Shown here: one piece after another, positions 23,741-33,263 of the stretch | How positions within the stretch are numbered: the first letter of the stretch is position 1 | Layout of the letters: every line of letters begins with the position of its first letter | Origin: Prochlorococcus sp. MIT 0701 | GTDB lineage: Bacteria > Cyanobacteriota > Cyanobacteriia > PCC-6307 > Cyanobiaceae | Length of the DNA: 64,000 bases | Reading direction: 5' to 3' | NCBI RefSeq assembly: GCF_000760295.1 | Contig: NZ_JNBA01000014.1 | Coordinates: forward strand, 20,704 to 84,703 | Made by a program: the position numbers and the translations under genes | The notes under the pieces: model-generated | What the model saw: the letters and a program-made list of their open reading frames with translations, nothing else | Told to the model about the DNA's origin: nothing | The model's database searches: none

Positions 23741-24019
23741 ATGGAGACGCACACTGCTCTACTCACGTTGATTTCAATGGCGGTGTTGGTTGGCCTTGGT
23801 GTTGGCTATTTGGCAAAAACTGCGATGTTCAAGAACGGACCAATTGAGAGAGGTCCACTCGGGCAAATGAAGGCAGGAGGGCTGTTTGACTTTGGGGCTG
23901 GGGAAAAGGTCAGCTCTCAACGAAAGCCTCCCTATCAAGCGAAGATCAGCCAGGACGAGACAATCAAAGCGCGATTAGAGAAGACCTTTGCTGATAGCGC
24001 ATCAGGAAAGGACGACTGA
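23741..24019 (+). CDS. Family A membrane protein, copy 4 (92 aa)
   Basis: METHTALLTLISMAVLVGLG with VGYLAKTAMFKNG, then GGLFDFGAGEKVSSQRK and the C-terminal helix IKARLEKTFADSASGKDD. The IK-RLEKTFADSAS tail is nearly the same as in copy 1. The start follows the inverted ATCAGAGGTGTGCAAGG motif by about 25 bases. Single-pass membrane protein with a soluble tail. Confidence 0.75.
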   Translation: METHTALLTLISMAVLVGLGVGYLAKTAMFKNGPIERGPLGQMKAGGLFDFGAGEKVSSQRKPPYQAKISQDETIKARLEKTFADSASGKDD

Positions 24020-24131
24020 GAATGACTGCAGCGCTAGGGAGTAACAAGCATGGCAACGAAGTCATCGTTCTCGCATGATCCAATTGGTTGTGTAGCAAAG
24101 ACATCGAAGCAAAGACAAGACAAAACCATTC

Positions 24132-24329
24132 TTGATTTGTACTTCAACAAGGCTTGGTTATTACTGGCTTAATGGAGACCGCTCTTGGATGTATGGGTTG
24201 AATGCTGCTGATGAGAGCCGTCTTATGAATACAGGCGATGTTGATGCTCATATCCAGGTCGCTAACTCCGTTAAATTCAAGCGTGATATTTGCTTGCAGC
24301 AGATTGCCGCTGGTCTAGAAATAGTCTGA
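24132..24329 (+). CDS. Possible small protein (up to 65 aa)
   Basis: An open frame with natural-looking content (NGDRSWMYGLNAADESRLMN, VANSVKFKRDICLQQIAAGL). The only ATG is at 24189; a TTG at 24132 would give the longer form. No family recognised. Confidence 0.35.
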   Translation: MICTSTRLGYYWLNGDRSWMYGLNAADESRLMNTGDVDAHIQVANSVKFKRDICLQQIAAGLEIV

Positions 24330-24413
24330 GATACTTGTAACTTCAATGCCTATGCACTGGTTCCTATCGGTGATGTCGAAAATGTCTCAATACTGAAATA
24401 GCCCTGGAGAAAT

Positions 24414-25154
24414 TCACATCACTTGATTGAGAAAACGGCGGCTGCGTTCTTCGCGAGCATTCTCGAAAAACTCATCTGGTGATGAGGTCTCCACAACCTT
24501 GCCCTCGTCCATAAACAACACCCGATCTGCCACCTCACGGGCGAAGTCAATCTCATGGGTGACAACCACCATGGTCATCCCATTATTGGCCAGCGATCGC
24601 ATCGCATCAAGAACCTCCTTGACCCGTTCCGGATCGAGAGCGCTTGTAGGTTCATCAAAAAGCATGATTTCAGGTTGTAGTGCGAGTGCACGTGCAATGG
24701 CTACTCGTTGTTGCTGCCCTCCACTCAGCTGGCCAGGGTATTTACCTGCCTGCTCGGCAATTCCCATCTGAGTTAATAAATCGATAGCGCGTGCCTCCGC
24801 CTCCTTTCGAGGCCGACGCTGCACACGAATCGGTGCAAGGGTGATGTTGTCGAGGATGGATAGATGCGGGAAGAGATTGAATTGTTGAAACACCATGCCC
24901 ACACGTTTACGGATACGTCGTATCTGACGTTCATCGTGATCTGCGTTTAAGGGGATACCAAGCACTTCAAGTCGCCCCTCATCAAGAGATTCGAGTCCAT
25001 TGAAGGTTCGAATCAAGGTGCTTTTGCCAGAACCCGAAGGACCCATCACTACTAAAACTTCTCCGCTTTCAACGTGCAACGACACCTCATCAAGAGCTCG
25101 CTGATGATCACCAAAGCACTTAACAAGGCCCGTGGCATGAATGGCTGGAATCAT
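24414..25154 (-). CDS. aapP: Polar amino-acid ABC transporter, ATP-binding protein
   Basis: 246 aa, full length for the family. Walker A GPSGSGKST (about residues 38-46), Q-loop QQFNLFPHL, signature LSGGQQQRVA, Walker B IMLFDEPTSALD and switch His in VVTHEIDFA are all present. It drives uptake of polar amino acids with the permeases and binding protein encoded upstream. Its ATG overlaps the stop of the preceding permease gene by four bases, so they are translationally coupled. It ends the operon. AapP/BztD-type naming follows the order binding protein, two permeases, ATPase. Confidence 0.92.
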   Translation of the reverse strand: MIPAIHATGLVKCFGDHQRALDEVSLHVESGEVLVVMGPSGSGKSTLIRTFNGLESLDEGRLEVLGIPLNADHDERQIRRIRKRVGMVFQQFNLFPHLSILDNITLAPIRVQRRPRKEAEARAIDLLTQMGIAEQAGKYPGQLSGGQQQRVAIARALALQPEIMLFDEPTSALDPERVKEVLDAMRSLANNGMTMVVVTHEIDFAREVADRVLFMDEGKVVETSSPDEFFENAREERSRRFLNQVM

Positions 25155-26179
25155 TGCTTTGAAGTAGCAGACCTTGTGGGGCTGAGTTGATGTTCAAGAT
25201 GACGGGCAAGTAAGGCCATAGCAGTGCAAACCAACCAGTAAACCCCAGCTAGCCACACATAAACCTCCAGATACCGACCAATGAAATCAGGGTTGGCCAA
25301 GAGGCTGCGGCTGATCCCAAGGAGTTCCACCAAACCCAAGATGGCCATCAGGCTGGTGTTCTGAAGTAATCCAACTGCTTGGTTGGTCAGGGCCGGTAGA
25401 GCTGTACGAAGTGCCTGCGGCAACACCACAAGTTGAATCATTTGCTTCGGGCTTAGTCCCAGCACAGCAGCAGCTTCACGCTGGGTTCGTGGGATTGCCT
25501 GCAATCCACCTCGCACGTCTTCCGCGATGTATGCAGCAGCAAATAATGCGAAGGCCAATACAGCGCGCAAGACTCGATTCACCTCTAGATGCATGGGAAG
25601 GAAAAGGGGAATCAAAAGTTGACCAAAAAACAACACTGCAATTAGAGGAACAGCCCGCATCACGTCGATATAGATACTGCAACTTCGTTGGATCACGGCC
25701 AGCCTGGTTTGACGTCCGAGTGCCAAAAGGATGCCCAGCGGCAGAGCAAGAGCACCACTGCAGGCGGTGAGCAGCAGGGTGAGGGTTAGGCCACCCCAGG
25801 CATGAGAAGGGACCGGCAGTAAACCGAGGCCACCGGCAAGAAGAACGACACCACAGGGCACCATTGCAATCCATACCAATGGCAAGGCCTTACGAATCCA
25901 ACCCCGACGTGGCCCCAACAGCGTTAGCAAGGTGAGCCCTATCAGCAGTGCAATCCAAAGAAATGGGCGCCAACGTTGATGAGGTGGATAACTGCCAAAG
26001 GCATACAGCGGAAGGTTTTGGCTAACGACTTGCCAATCCGCATCAACAAAAAGCCAATGCAAGGTTGTGGTCGCAACCCAACCAAGCAGGGCAAGCAGCA
26101 AAACAGTCATCAAGCCATCCAGAGGGGTGGCCAATAGGTGCCGTTTGAGACGTTTAAAAGGGCTTGGCCCAAACTGCAT
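25151..26179 (-). CDS. aapM: Polar amino-acid ABC transporter, permease 2
   Basis: 342 aa. There are three N-terminal helices with a periplasmic loop typical of AapM/BztC, then the core permease domain. The EAA loop, EAAAVLGLSPKQMIQLVVLP, lies in the C-terminal half and contacts the ATPase. It pairs with the AapQ-like permease at 27365-28258 to form a heterodimeric channel. The stop overlaps the ATPase start. An HdeD-like gene and a plus-strand gene lie between the two permease genes, which is unusual. Confidence 0.9.
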   Translation of the reverse strand: MQFGPSPFKRLKRHLLATPLDGLMTVLLLALLGWVATTTLHWLFVDADWQVVSQNLPLYAFGSYPPHQRWRPFLWIALLIGLTLLTLLGPRRGWIRKALPLVWIAMVPCGVVLLAGGLGLLPVPSHAWGGLTLTLLLTACSGALALPLGILLALGRQTRLAVIQRSCSIYIDVMRAVPLIAVLFFGQLLIPLFLPMHLEVNRVLRAVLAFALFAAAYIAEDVRGGLQAIPRTQREAAAVLGLSPKQMIQLVVLPQALRTALPALTNQAVGLLQNTSLMAILGLVELLGISRSLLANPDFIGRYLEVYVWLAGVYWLVCTAMALLARHLEHQLSPTRSATSKQ

Positions 26180-26410
26180 CAGGATTTAGCAGGTGTACTC
26201 GGGGGAACTAGAAACACAATTCGGACATCTTCGCTTGGGATAGAAACGGTCCAGGGACATGCTCAAACGCATAGGCCATCGATGCAGACAATGAACGTAA
26301 GCCCCTTGGGACATCCTGTTGAACCAGAGGTTCTGTTGCCCTAGTTGAGCCAAACATGGGCAGAAGCACAAGCCATTGCTATTGCTTAGAGGTCCTTCAA
26401 GATTTAGCCA

Positions 26411-26647
26411 ATGGAGAGAGCTGAACTCGCTGAAATCTTCGCCAAGGCAACGGTGCTGAATTTCGCACTCTTGACCTTCTGGCTGATTGCTTTCATACGT
26501 CACCGTGAATGGGGCTATCGCTGGCATTCACGCTGGTTCATCGATCTCAGCAAGAGAAGCTTTGACCGCCTCCACTACGGCGGAATGATGCTTTACGAAA
26601 TCATGATCATCCTCTTCTGCTTGACACCTGCTTTGGTACTTAGATGA
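26411..26647 (+). CDS. DUF6868-like small membrane protein (78 aa)
   Basis: MERAELAEIFAKATVLNFAL then a helix LTFWLIAFIRH, a conserved RWHSRWFIDLSKRSFDRLHY block, and a second helix MLYEIMIILFCLTPALVLR. The layout (helix, HSRWF..S...FD..HY, helix) is that of the DUF6868 group of small two-TM proteins with no known role. It is transcribed against the ABC operon in which it sits. Confidence 0.7.
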   Translation: MERAELAEIFAKATVLNFALLTFWLIAFIRHREWGYRWHSRWFIDLSKRSFDRLHYGGMMLYEIMIILFCLTPALVLR

Positions 26648-26825
26648 GGTTAATGATCCTTTTGGCTTCTGCATTGCCTCGGAGTGCATTGACTACAGCT
26701 AAGTAGTAGTAGTGCAAACATTGAAGGATTCAATGCATCCCTATGGGAATGTTGAGATCTCACCTTGTTAATCGAGACTGGTCTCATTGGCGACATTTGA
26801 TAATCTCGCCAATGAGATCCAATTG

Positions 26826-27335
26826 CTAAGTGGTCTCAGCAGGCTTAGGGCCCCTCAGCAGGTTGATTGCAGATAGGAACAATGCTGCCCCGAATAATGT
26901 TCCTAGAGCCCAAATGCTGTCTGAAGGCCATTCAATAACAAGCAATAGACCGAAGATTGCAGTGATCACTCCATCGAAGACCACCAATCCACCTAAAGGG
27001 CTTGGAGATGCAGCACCTCCAGCCAATTCCATCAAGCCTTCTATTAGAAGCAAGACGCCTGCAAACAAGGTAAGGCTGATTTCACTATCAACCGGGTCAA
27101 TCAAAATCCAAAGAGCAGCTGCGATATAGAGCACGCCACTGAAGCCTCGAAACACTTTGCCCTGCAAGCCCGCTTCACCGCCAAGACGCAATAATTGGCC
27201 AATGCCTGCGGCACAGGCAGCCCCCCCGAGGGCAATGGTTAGCAGGGTGGCTGAGGCAAAAGGCAAAAGGATGGCAATGGCAGCTGCAATAAACAAGAGC
27301 ACTGCTGCGATGCGCCGTTGAAGTAAAGAGTTCAT
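26826..27335 (-). CDS. HdeD-family (DUF308) membrane protein
   Basis: 169 aa from the ATG at 27335 (a TTG three codons earlier is less likely). Six hydrophobic helices in three pairs, with the DUF308 pattern GVLYIAAALWILIDP and the repeat-like AGVLLLIEGLMELAGG. HdeD-type proteins are inner-membrane proteins linked in enteric bacteria to acid resistance; the role in cyanobacteria is unknown. It sits between the two permease genes, same strand, 29 bases after the AapQ stop, so it is probably co-transcribed with them. Confidence 0.85.
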   Translation of the reverse strand: MNSLLQRRIAAVLLFIAAAIAILLPFASATLLTIALGGAACAAGIGQLLRLGGEAGLQGKVFRGFSGVLYIAAALWILIDPVDSEISLTLFAGVLLLIEGLMELAGGAASPSPLGGLVVFDGVITAIFGLLLVIEWPSDSIWALGTLFGAALFLSAINLLRGPKPAETT

Positions 27336-27364
27336 GAAAAACAAAAACCTAATTGAGCTTAAGG

Positions 27365-28258
27365 CTATTGCTGGGATCTGATCACAACTCGATTGAGAAC
27401 TTCCATCCCTCCAGTGATCAGAAGGTTAAGCAGCAAAAAACTGATCAACAACAGTAAGAATCCTTCAATCGCTCTGCCGGTCTGTGTGATTGTCGTATCA
27501 CTTACCGCATAGACATCGGCATAACCTACGGCGATTGCCAATGTGCTGTTTTTGGCCAAGTTGAGATATTGGCTTGTCAGGCCAGGCAGGATGGCTGGTA
27601 AAGCTTGAGGTAACACCACCCGACGTAACCCAAAACCTTCTGGCAAACCAAGACTGCGAAACGCTTCCCATTGACCACGCGGAACAGAATTCAATCCACC
27701 GCGGACAATTTCAGCAATCGATGCTGCCGTGAAGACGCTTAGGCCCACTAATAAAGCCGAAAATTCAACGCTCAGATGTAGACCAAGCAATTCGATCCCT
27801 TGGTTCGAGACACGGATCAAGGTTCCCAATGGCGCCAAGGGGGTCCCGGAAAGGCTTAAGAAAGCAACGAAATACCAAAACAACAGCTGAAGCAACAGAG
27901 GGATCTGCCGGATCAAGGCCACATATCCGCTCGACAGTGCTCGTAAGAGCAGATTGCGGCTACTTCTGGCAGCGCCTGCAAGCACTCCAATCACCGTGGC
28001 CAGAACAAGGCCGCAAAGGATGACCTTGAGGCTGTTTAACCAGCCCATGCAAAGAGCCCAGGCATAACTATCCGAAGGCCTATAAGACAGCGGATGTTCA
28101 GCGAGAGCAAAGCCTGCAGGTCGTCCTAACCAAAGAAAGCTGAGCCCCATGTCCGTGCGGATCAGATTCACAGCGAGATTGTTGATCAACACGCCAAGAA
28201 TGGTCAGCAGAGCGAGAGCAACGCCAACTTGCAAGCAAAAGTGCTGCGAGCGCTTCAT
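27365..28258 (-). CDS. aapQ: Polar amino-acid ABC transporter, permease 1
   Basis: 297 aa. N-terminal helix, long periplasmic loop (SYRPSDSYAWALCMGWLNSL), and a five-helix permease core. The EAA motif is WEAFRSLGLPEGFGLRRVVL followed by PQALPAILPGLTSQ. It belongs to the HisM/AapQ family. The start lies six bases after the binding-protein stop, so they share a transcript. It acts with AapM and AapP to import polar amino acids across the inner membrane. Confidence 0.9.
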   Translation of the reverse strand: MKRSQHFCLQVGVALALLTILGVLINNLAVNLIRTDMGLSFLWLGRPAGFALAEHPLSYRPSDSYAWALCMGWLNSLKVILCGLVLATVIGVLAGAARSSRNLLLRALSSGYVALIRQIPLLLQLLFWYFVAFLSLSGTPLAPLGTLIRVSNQGIELLGLHLSVEFSALLVGLSVFTAASIAEIVRGGLNSVPRGQWEAFRSLGLPEGFGLRRVVLPQALPAILPGLTSQYLNLAKNSTLAIAVGYADVYAVSDTTITQTGRAIEGFLLLLISFLLLNLLITGGMEVLNRVVIRSQQ

Positions 28259-28264
28259 GGGGGG

Positions 28265-29314
28265 TTAGTTAAAAGGTGGCGCGATCAGTAAGCCACCTTG
28301 CCGATAGGAGCGATTCAGGCCTCTAGGAATTGGCACAGAACTGTTTGGACCGAGGTGGCGGTTGTAGATCTCTCCATAATTGCCTGTGGCTCGGATCACC
28401 TTGACAACGAAGTCATCTGCCAGACCAAGCTTTTGACCAAGGCCAGCATCAACGCCAAGAAAGCGTCGCAGCGACGACATCTGCGGGTTTGACTTGGCTT
28501 GTTCAAGCTTGCTGTCGACATTCTCTTGAGTAATACCAAATTCCTCAGCGGCAAAAAGAGCAAAGACCACCCATCGGATGGCATCACCAAGCCGTTGGTC
28601 TCCACCCACTGAGGCAGGGGCAAGCGGTTCCTTGCTCAGCACAACATCAAGAATGATGTGCTGCTCAGGATCAGGAAACCCAGATCGGGCCGCCGCTAGC
28701 TGAGAACGATCGGAAGTCATCGCTAGGCATCGACCCTGAAGGTAACCGGCGACAACCTGATTGAGATCTTGATACTTGATCGGCGTATAAGAGAGTTTTC
28801 GTTCCTGAAATGCATCGTTGAGGTTCTGTTCCGTCGTGGTGCCTGAACCGACGCAGATGTTGCTGGCCTTCAAACCCTGAAGGCCCTTAATTCCGGTACT
28901 TCGCTTGACCATCAACCCCTGGCCATCGTGAAACACCACAGGTGCAAAGGTGAGACCGTTACCTCCTGCTGCATCCCGACTGAGAGTAAATGTGGTATTG
29001 CGCGAAAGTAGGTCAATTTCGCCTGTTTTTAGAGCAGTGAAGCGTTCGGGTGCTGTAAGAGGTCGATATTGCACTTTCGTGGCATCGCCAACAAATGCAG
29101 CGGCCATAGCGCGGCAAATATCAACATCTAGACCTTCATAGCGACCATTGCCAAGTAGAAAACTAAAGCCTGGGATCTTGCCGCTGACGCCACAATGCAA
29201 TTGGCCGCGCTTGCTGATCAATTCCAGTCGAGAACCACCACCTTGATCAATCGAGGCACATCCTGTAGCAAGCAAAGACAGACTGACTAGAGCTGTGGTT
29301 AAACGCCTCATCAT
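28265..29314 (-). CDS. aapJ: Polar amino-acid ABC transporter, solute-binding lipoprotein
   Basis: 349 aa. The signal MMRRLTTALVSLSLLATGC has a lipobox cysteine (residue 19), so the protein is anchored in the inner membrane, unlike the free AapJ of Gram-negative heterotrophs. The SBP_bac_3 fold shows LHCGVSGKIPGFSFLLGNGR, YEGLDVDICRAMAAAFVGD and LKTGEIDLLSRNTTFTLSRD. The central and C-terminal parts match AapJ/BztA rather than HisJ. It captures amino acids in the periplasm for the permease pair. It is the first gene of the operon; its promoter should be in the next 150 bases. Confidence 0.92.
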   Translation of the reverse strand: MMRRLTTALVSLSLLATGCASIDQGGGSRLELISKRGQLHCGVSGKIPGFSFLLGNGRYEGLDVDICRAMAAAFVGDATKVQYRPLTAPERFTALKTGEIDLLSRNTTFTLSRDAAGGNGLTFAPVVFHDGQGLMVKRSTGIKGLQGLKASNICVGSGTTTEQNLNDAFQERKLSYTPIKYQDLNQVVAGYLQGRCLAMTSDRSQLAAARSGFPDPEQHIILDVVLSKEPLAPASVGGDQRLGDAIRWVVFALFAAEEFGITQENVDSKLEQAKSNPQMSSLRRFLGVDAGLGQKLGLADDFVVKVIRATGNYGEIYNRHLGPNSSVPIPRGLNRSYRQGGLLIAPPFN

Positions 29315-29589
29315 GCTCTAAGTATGCAAATCATTGCCATTCTCTCAGATCTTTGGGAAGGTTTGAGAATAATCGATTGACCCCTCACGCAATGCAGCAA
29401 CTAAACGATTCCTTAGTTGAGAACGGAACTGGAGAATAGAATTACTCTTCTTAACTTCCGAAGACTAAATCTTGTATGAAGTAGATGTCTTCAAATATAT
29501 TGTGTAGACTATGGTCAAAAGGAATTCATTCCCCATCTAGACTATAAACAAGAATGGGATTTGATTAGATGAAATAGGCTTTAGGGTGA

Positions 29590-29679
29590 TCAAGCAAAAG
29601 TCAAGTGAGTGATCAATTCAGCATTAATTAATTCCATCAGCAGGGTGAGGTTTTCAGTCGTAGGGCCGGCCAGTAGCAT
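29590..29679 (-). CDS. Possible micro-protein (29 aa)
   Basis: MLLAGPTTENLTLLMELINA then ELITHLTFA: an amphipathic helix-like peptide in a region otherwise rich in stops. No other support. Confidence 0.25.
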   Translation of the reverse strand: MLLAGPTTENLTLLMELINAELITHLTFA

Positions 29680-29961
29680 CGAAATTCAATATTAGATTTC
29701 TAGTATTATTGATTAATCATTAGCCGGGAATCTGCTTGGCTTGAAGTGGATATTCCTGGAACACATTGACTAAGGGCCTAAGGGCTAATATCTTCGCAGT
29801 TTAATCAGTAATCTTATTTATAGAGATTTATAGGTTAACTAGATGAATGAAATACTGCGTTCAAGAGATCGTTCTAACTCTTCGCCGGCGTACGATCTTT
29901 AACCTGCTTATATGGCAATAATGATTCTTATTGCTCTGATATTGACCTGCCTAGACTTTCA

Positions 29962-30072
29962 ATGATGGGCCCCTACGGTAAAGGCAAGGACAAGAAATCT
30001 GTAAGGGGGAATTTGTCTAAATACGAGTTCTATTTAGATAAGGCTTATGCCTTTTTATGGATGTTATTCTAA
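29962..30072 (+). CDS. Possible basic micro-protein (36 aa)
   Basis: MMGPYGKGKDKKSVRGNLSK then YEFYLDKAYAFLWMLF. A hydrophobic 17-residue frame (MAIMILIALILTCLDFQ) ends in TGA overlapping this ATG, which would couple them. The basic-then-hydrophobic layout is peptide-like. No family recognised. Confidence 0.3.
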   Translation: MMGPYGKGKDKKSVRGNLSKYEFYLDKAYAFLWMLF

Positions 30073-30443
30073 AGAGATGAACGAGAGCATTATCGGTTTT
30101 ATTGGATGCTAGAGAGCTGAATTAACAGTTTAATAGTGGTCTTATTGTCAAGATAACTTTTAAGTACTTAGCCGACATAATTGAGACTAGAGAGAAGAAG
30201 AGATCAAATCCTAATGATTTTCATTTGACAACCAATTCCGGAAAGGAAAAACACATGGCTCAAAGAAAGTTTGACGAACTCCCCATGCCTTCTGCCCTAC
30301 AATCTAATGATAATCAATAGTTATTTAAAGCGACTAGCCTCGTTAAATGAAAAGCTAGGATTCATGCTGATCGCTTAATGTGCTTATATAAATTTCTCTA
30401 GGCAATACCGATTGGGTCGCAACAGAAAGCATAGAGGCAAAGC

Positions 30444-30833
30444 TCAGACACGACTATAACCACATCTTGTCTCGAAGATTTTTAGGGGTAATCCAGTTGC
30501 TGTCATTGCAGCTCGACACTCAGCGCCAATGGTGCCGTAGACCTCAACACTAAAACCATTACCAAGCTCTGCATGCTTAGCGAGATAGTTACCAACGATG
30601 GGGTTCGATAGATGAGCTAAAAAGGCTGCATCATTTGCATAGACTTCAGACCAAACAAACGCGAGGGGATCCTCTGGATCCTGATCAAAGGTGTGATGCA
30701 ACATCCCAGGTTCAGAATCCTTGACCCCTGCATCTGTCGTAGCTGCCAATGAAAGATAATCATCAACACAGCCTGGCTTTACATGGATGCGAGCCAGCAG
30801 AAGAAATGGCGTAGAAGCATCGAATTTGGCCAT
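30444..30833 (-). CDS. ABM-domain (monooxygenase-fold) protein
   Basis: 129 aa from the ATG at 30833 (an ATG three codons earlier is also possible). FLLLARIHVKPGCVDDYLSL opens the ferredoxin-like fold; EPGMLHHTFDQDPEDPLAFV and WSEVYANDAAFLAHLSNPIV follow in the usual order of the antibiotic-biosynthesis-monooxygenase (ABM) family. Small soluble dimeric proteins of this kind include quinol monooxygenases and stress proteins. The substrate here is unknown. The C-terminus has two cysteines. Confidence 0.8.
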   Translation of the reverse strand: MAKFDASTPFLLLARIHVKPGCVDDYLSLAATTDAGVKDSEPGMLHHTFDQDPEDPLAFVWSEVYANDAAFLAHLSNPIVGNYLAKHAELGNGFSVEVYGTIGAECRAAMTATGLPLKIFETRCGYSRV

Positions 30834-31169
30834 GAAAAGCATTAGGGAGCCAAGGTGTTATAGCAGTCTGGAGTAGGGGCATGAGAGAATTGAAAAATGA
30901 GTCACACAATCATCTGCTCAATAGTAGATCAGACAAATGAGATTATAATGTTGCCGATAGTCGGATGACGACACACAGGATCTGGCTGAACTATTTTCAG
31001 GAAGTTATTTCAATATCAAAATATCATCATGCCTGAGGAATTAATGATTTGGATATATCTAAAGCTCTCAGCCAACGTAAGATTTAAAATCATTAGCTCT
31101 GCAACAAGCAAATCTAACTACAAGACAGTATAGAAAGTCTTTGCAATAACCCCAACAAATACAAACATT

Positions 31170-32783
31170 CTAGATATGAGCAGGCTCCTGATTGCCACCT
31201 ATTCGTTCAAAAAGGTCAAGACTCTCCTTGTTAAGCCCCACTACTTCGACCTCCGATCCTCCAAGGCGAAGCTTGCGGATCACTTGGTCCAAAGCAGCAA
31301 CTCCGCTTTGGTCCCAGATGTGTGCTCGCGACATATCGACCGTCACCTTGGCAGGGTGCTCGTGAATATCAAAGCCCTGCAAGAAATAAACCTTGCTCAC
31401 GAAGAACAATTGTCCACTCACCTCATAGCGAAGCTCATCAGGGGTGACTTGAATAACACTGACACGGATCACTTTGGCAACTTTACGGCTGAAGAGTACG
31501 CCTGCCAGTGCAACACCGGCTAAAACTCCAAGCGCCAAATTATGTGGTGTGGTGAGCATGGTGACTGCAAAAGTCATCAGCATCACAGCTGTATCACTGC
31601 GAGGAATCTTTTTGAGCTGTCGGAGTCCGCGGATATCAGCAGTACTGACAGCAATAGCAATCATCACAGCCACTAACGCTGCCATAGGGATTTGTTCTAG
31701 CCAGAATCGACCCCACAAGATCATCATCAATAAACTGACCCCAGAAAACAATGTTGAAAGCCTGCTACGCCCACCATTCTCTGTATTCATTACAGATTGG
31801 CCCACAAGTGCACAACCCGCCATGCCTCCAAAAAGTGAGGAGACAACGTTAGCGATTCCCTGACCACGAGCCTCAACATTTTTGTTGGAGGTGGTATCAG
31901 TTAGATCATCGACGATGTCTTGTGTGAGGAAAGTCTCTATCAATCCAACCAAAGAAATCGCTAGAGCTGTGGGTAAAACCAACCCAAATGTTTGAAGGTT
32001 GAATGGCACCTTGCCATCTGCTAACGATCCAAATGGAAGTGTGAAACTAGGAAGACCTTCGGGGAGCTGTCCTAAATCCTTGACAGTCGGAATATCGAGA
32101 TTGAAGTTGAAGCTAATGATCGTTAAGACAATGATGGCCACCAGCTGAGAAGGCAATAAGCGAGTCAGTCGTGGTAAGCCATAAATAATCACCAAGCCAA
32201 GGATGACCAACCCCCAAACCAAAGGGATCTGGCCACCAGTAGGCAGAATCTGTGTGGCATGGTCGGTAGCCACAGCTTCCCCATAATGCAGATTCAGGCC
32301 TAACTGAGGGAATTGTGCTTGAAGAATCAACAAAGCAAGTGCATTAACAAATCCACTAAGAACCCCTTGAGGAACAAAACGCATTTGATACGCAAGTCTC
32401 AAATAACCCCAAAGGATTTGCAAGAGCCCAGTCAATAGGCCTGCTGCCATCAAATAGGAAAGGCCTAGGCCTTCACCAACGGCATTGCCAGTCGCTACTA
32501 GCCCAGTCATCAAAAGTGCTGTCGAGCCAGTCGCTGAGGTGATCATCCCCATACGTCCGCCGACTACAGCGATGGTTACTGACAGGCAAAACGCTCCAAA
32601 CAGGCCCACTTGTGGATCAACACCAGCGATGCCTGAAAAGGCAATCGCCTCTGGGATCATTGCGAATGCCACGACAAGACCAGAGAGAAGTTCTCTTGGT
32701 GGACTGCCGAACCACTGCTTGATCATTGATGGGGCTGACCGGGTACTCATTGCAAGGCGTACTTTGATCGCAGATTTAAGCAT
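31170..32783 (-). CDS. SulP/SLC26 anion transporter with STAS domain (BicA-like)
   Basis: 537 aa. The SulP signature lies in the first third ([20 protein letters not shown] and [12 protein letters not shown]), with 10 or more helices to about residue 420. A cytoplasmic STAS domain follows ([20 protein letters not shown]). The length and a short STAS tail suit the cyanobacterial BicA group of sodium-dependent bicarbonate transporters, though sulfate transport cannot be excluded. The start could also be at 32750 (MSTRSAPSM). Monocistronic, as no close neighbour on this strand. Confidence 0.87.
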   Translation of the reverse strand: MLKSAIKVRLAMSTRSAPSMIKQWFGSPPRELLSGLVVAFAMIPEAIAFSGIAGVDPQVGLFGAFCLSVTIAVVGGRMGMITSATGSTALLMTGLVATGNAVGEGLGLSYLMAAGLLTGLLQILWGYLRLAYQMRFVPQGVLSGFVNALALLILQAQFPQLGLNLHYGEAVATDHATQILPTGGQIPLVWGLVILGLVIIYGLPRLTRLLPSQLVAIIVLTIISFNFNLDIPTVKDLGQLPEGLPSFTLPFGSLADGKVPFNLQTFGLVLPTALAISLVGLIETFLTQDIVDDLTDTTSNKNVEARGQGIANVVSSLFGGMAGCALVGQSVMNTENGGRSRLSTLFSGVSLLMMILWGRFWLEQIPMAALVAVMIAIAVSTADIRGLRQLKKIPRSDTAVMLMTFAVTMLTTPHNLALGVLAGVALAGVLFSRKVAKVIRVSVIQVTPDELRYEVSGQLFFVSKVYFLQGFDIHEHPAKVTVDMSRAHIWDQSGVAALDQVIRKLRLGGSEVEVVGLNKESLDLFERIGGNQEPAHI

Positions 32784-33042
32784 GCAGATGCCATTTCAAG
32801 ACTCTCACTGTCTTTTTATGAATTAAAATTGGCGTGAAGGTGCATCTGCCTCTCTGCGTTGATCACGAGGCTGAAAATCCTTTGATGGGCGATACGCTTG
32901 GTCTATTAAGATGTAAATATTTCTGTGCCTAGATATTTACAATTGCCTGATACTATCAACTTAAATAAAGCTAATATCTGAATCAGTAGATTAAGCTGCT
33001 GTCTATCCTCTCAGAGAAAAAATCCTAGATGAATGAATGAGC

Positions 33043-33237
33043 TTACTGCCTTAGTCTCATGAAAATTTCTGTTATCGTAGAATCAGCATTGAGCCAAAGC
33101 AAGCGAATGATTGTCTTTAAACCTTTCATGAGAATAGCTCCTTGAAACATAAATGAGGTAAAGAATTTTTGACTAATCATGTTGGATGCTTTGCTTTCTT
33201 TAAGAAGAACCAAGCAAGACAGAGCTTCAAGATCCAC
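33043..33237 (-). CDS. Doubtful small protein (64 aa)
   Basis: MDLEALSCLVLLKESKASNM then mixed hydrophobic residues and a short end DSTITEIFMRLRQ. No signal, no family. Kept only because it is the longest frame in this AT-rich stretch and lies just downstream of the interrupted gene at 33264. Confidence 0.25.
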   Translation of the reverse strand: MDLEALSCLVLLKESKASNMISQKFFTSFMFQGAILMKGLKTIIRLLWLNADSTITEIFMRLRQ

Positions 33238-33263
33238 TGAACGATATTGGTGCTTGCATCAAT

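Larger units (their letters stand above)
29315..30443. other. 1.1 kb AT-rich intergenic region with micro-ORFs
   Basis: This long gap is AT-rich with few open frames. It contains the two short frames listed separately (29590-29679 minus, 29962-30072 plus) and a third, 30255-30320 plus (MAQRKFDELPMPSALQSNDN), which has a GGAAAGG sequence before its ATG. No RNA gene was recognised. Confidence 0.4.

Noticed and set aside
24427..24771. Plus-strand frame opposite the ABC ATPase
   Set aside because: Antisense shadow of a clear gene.
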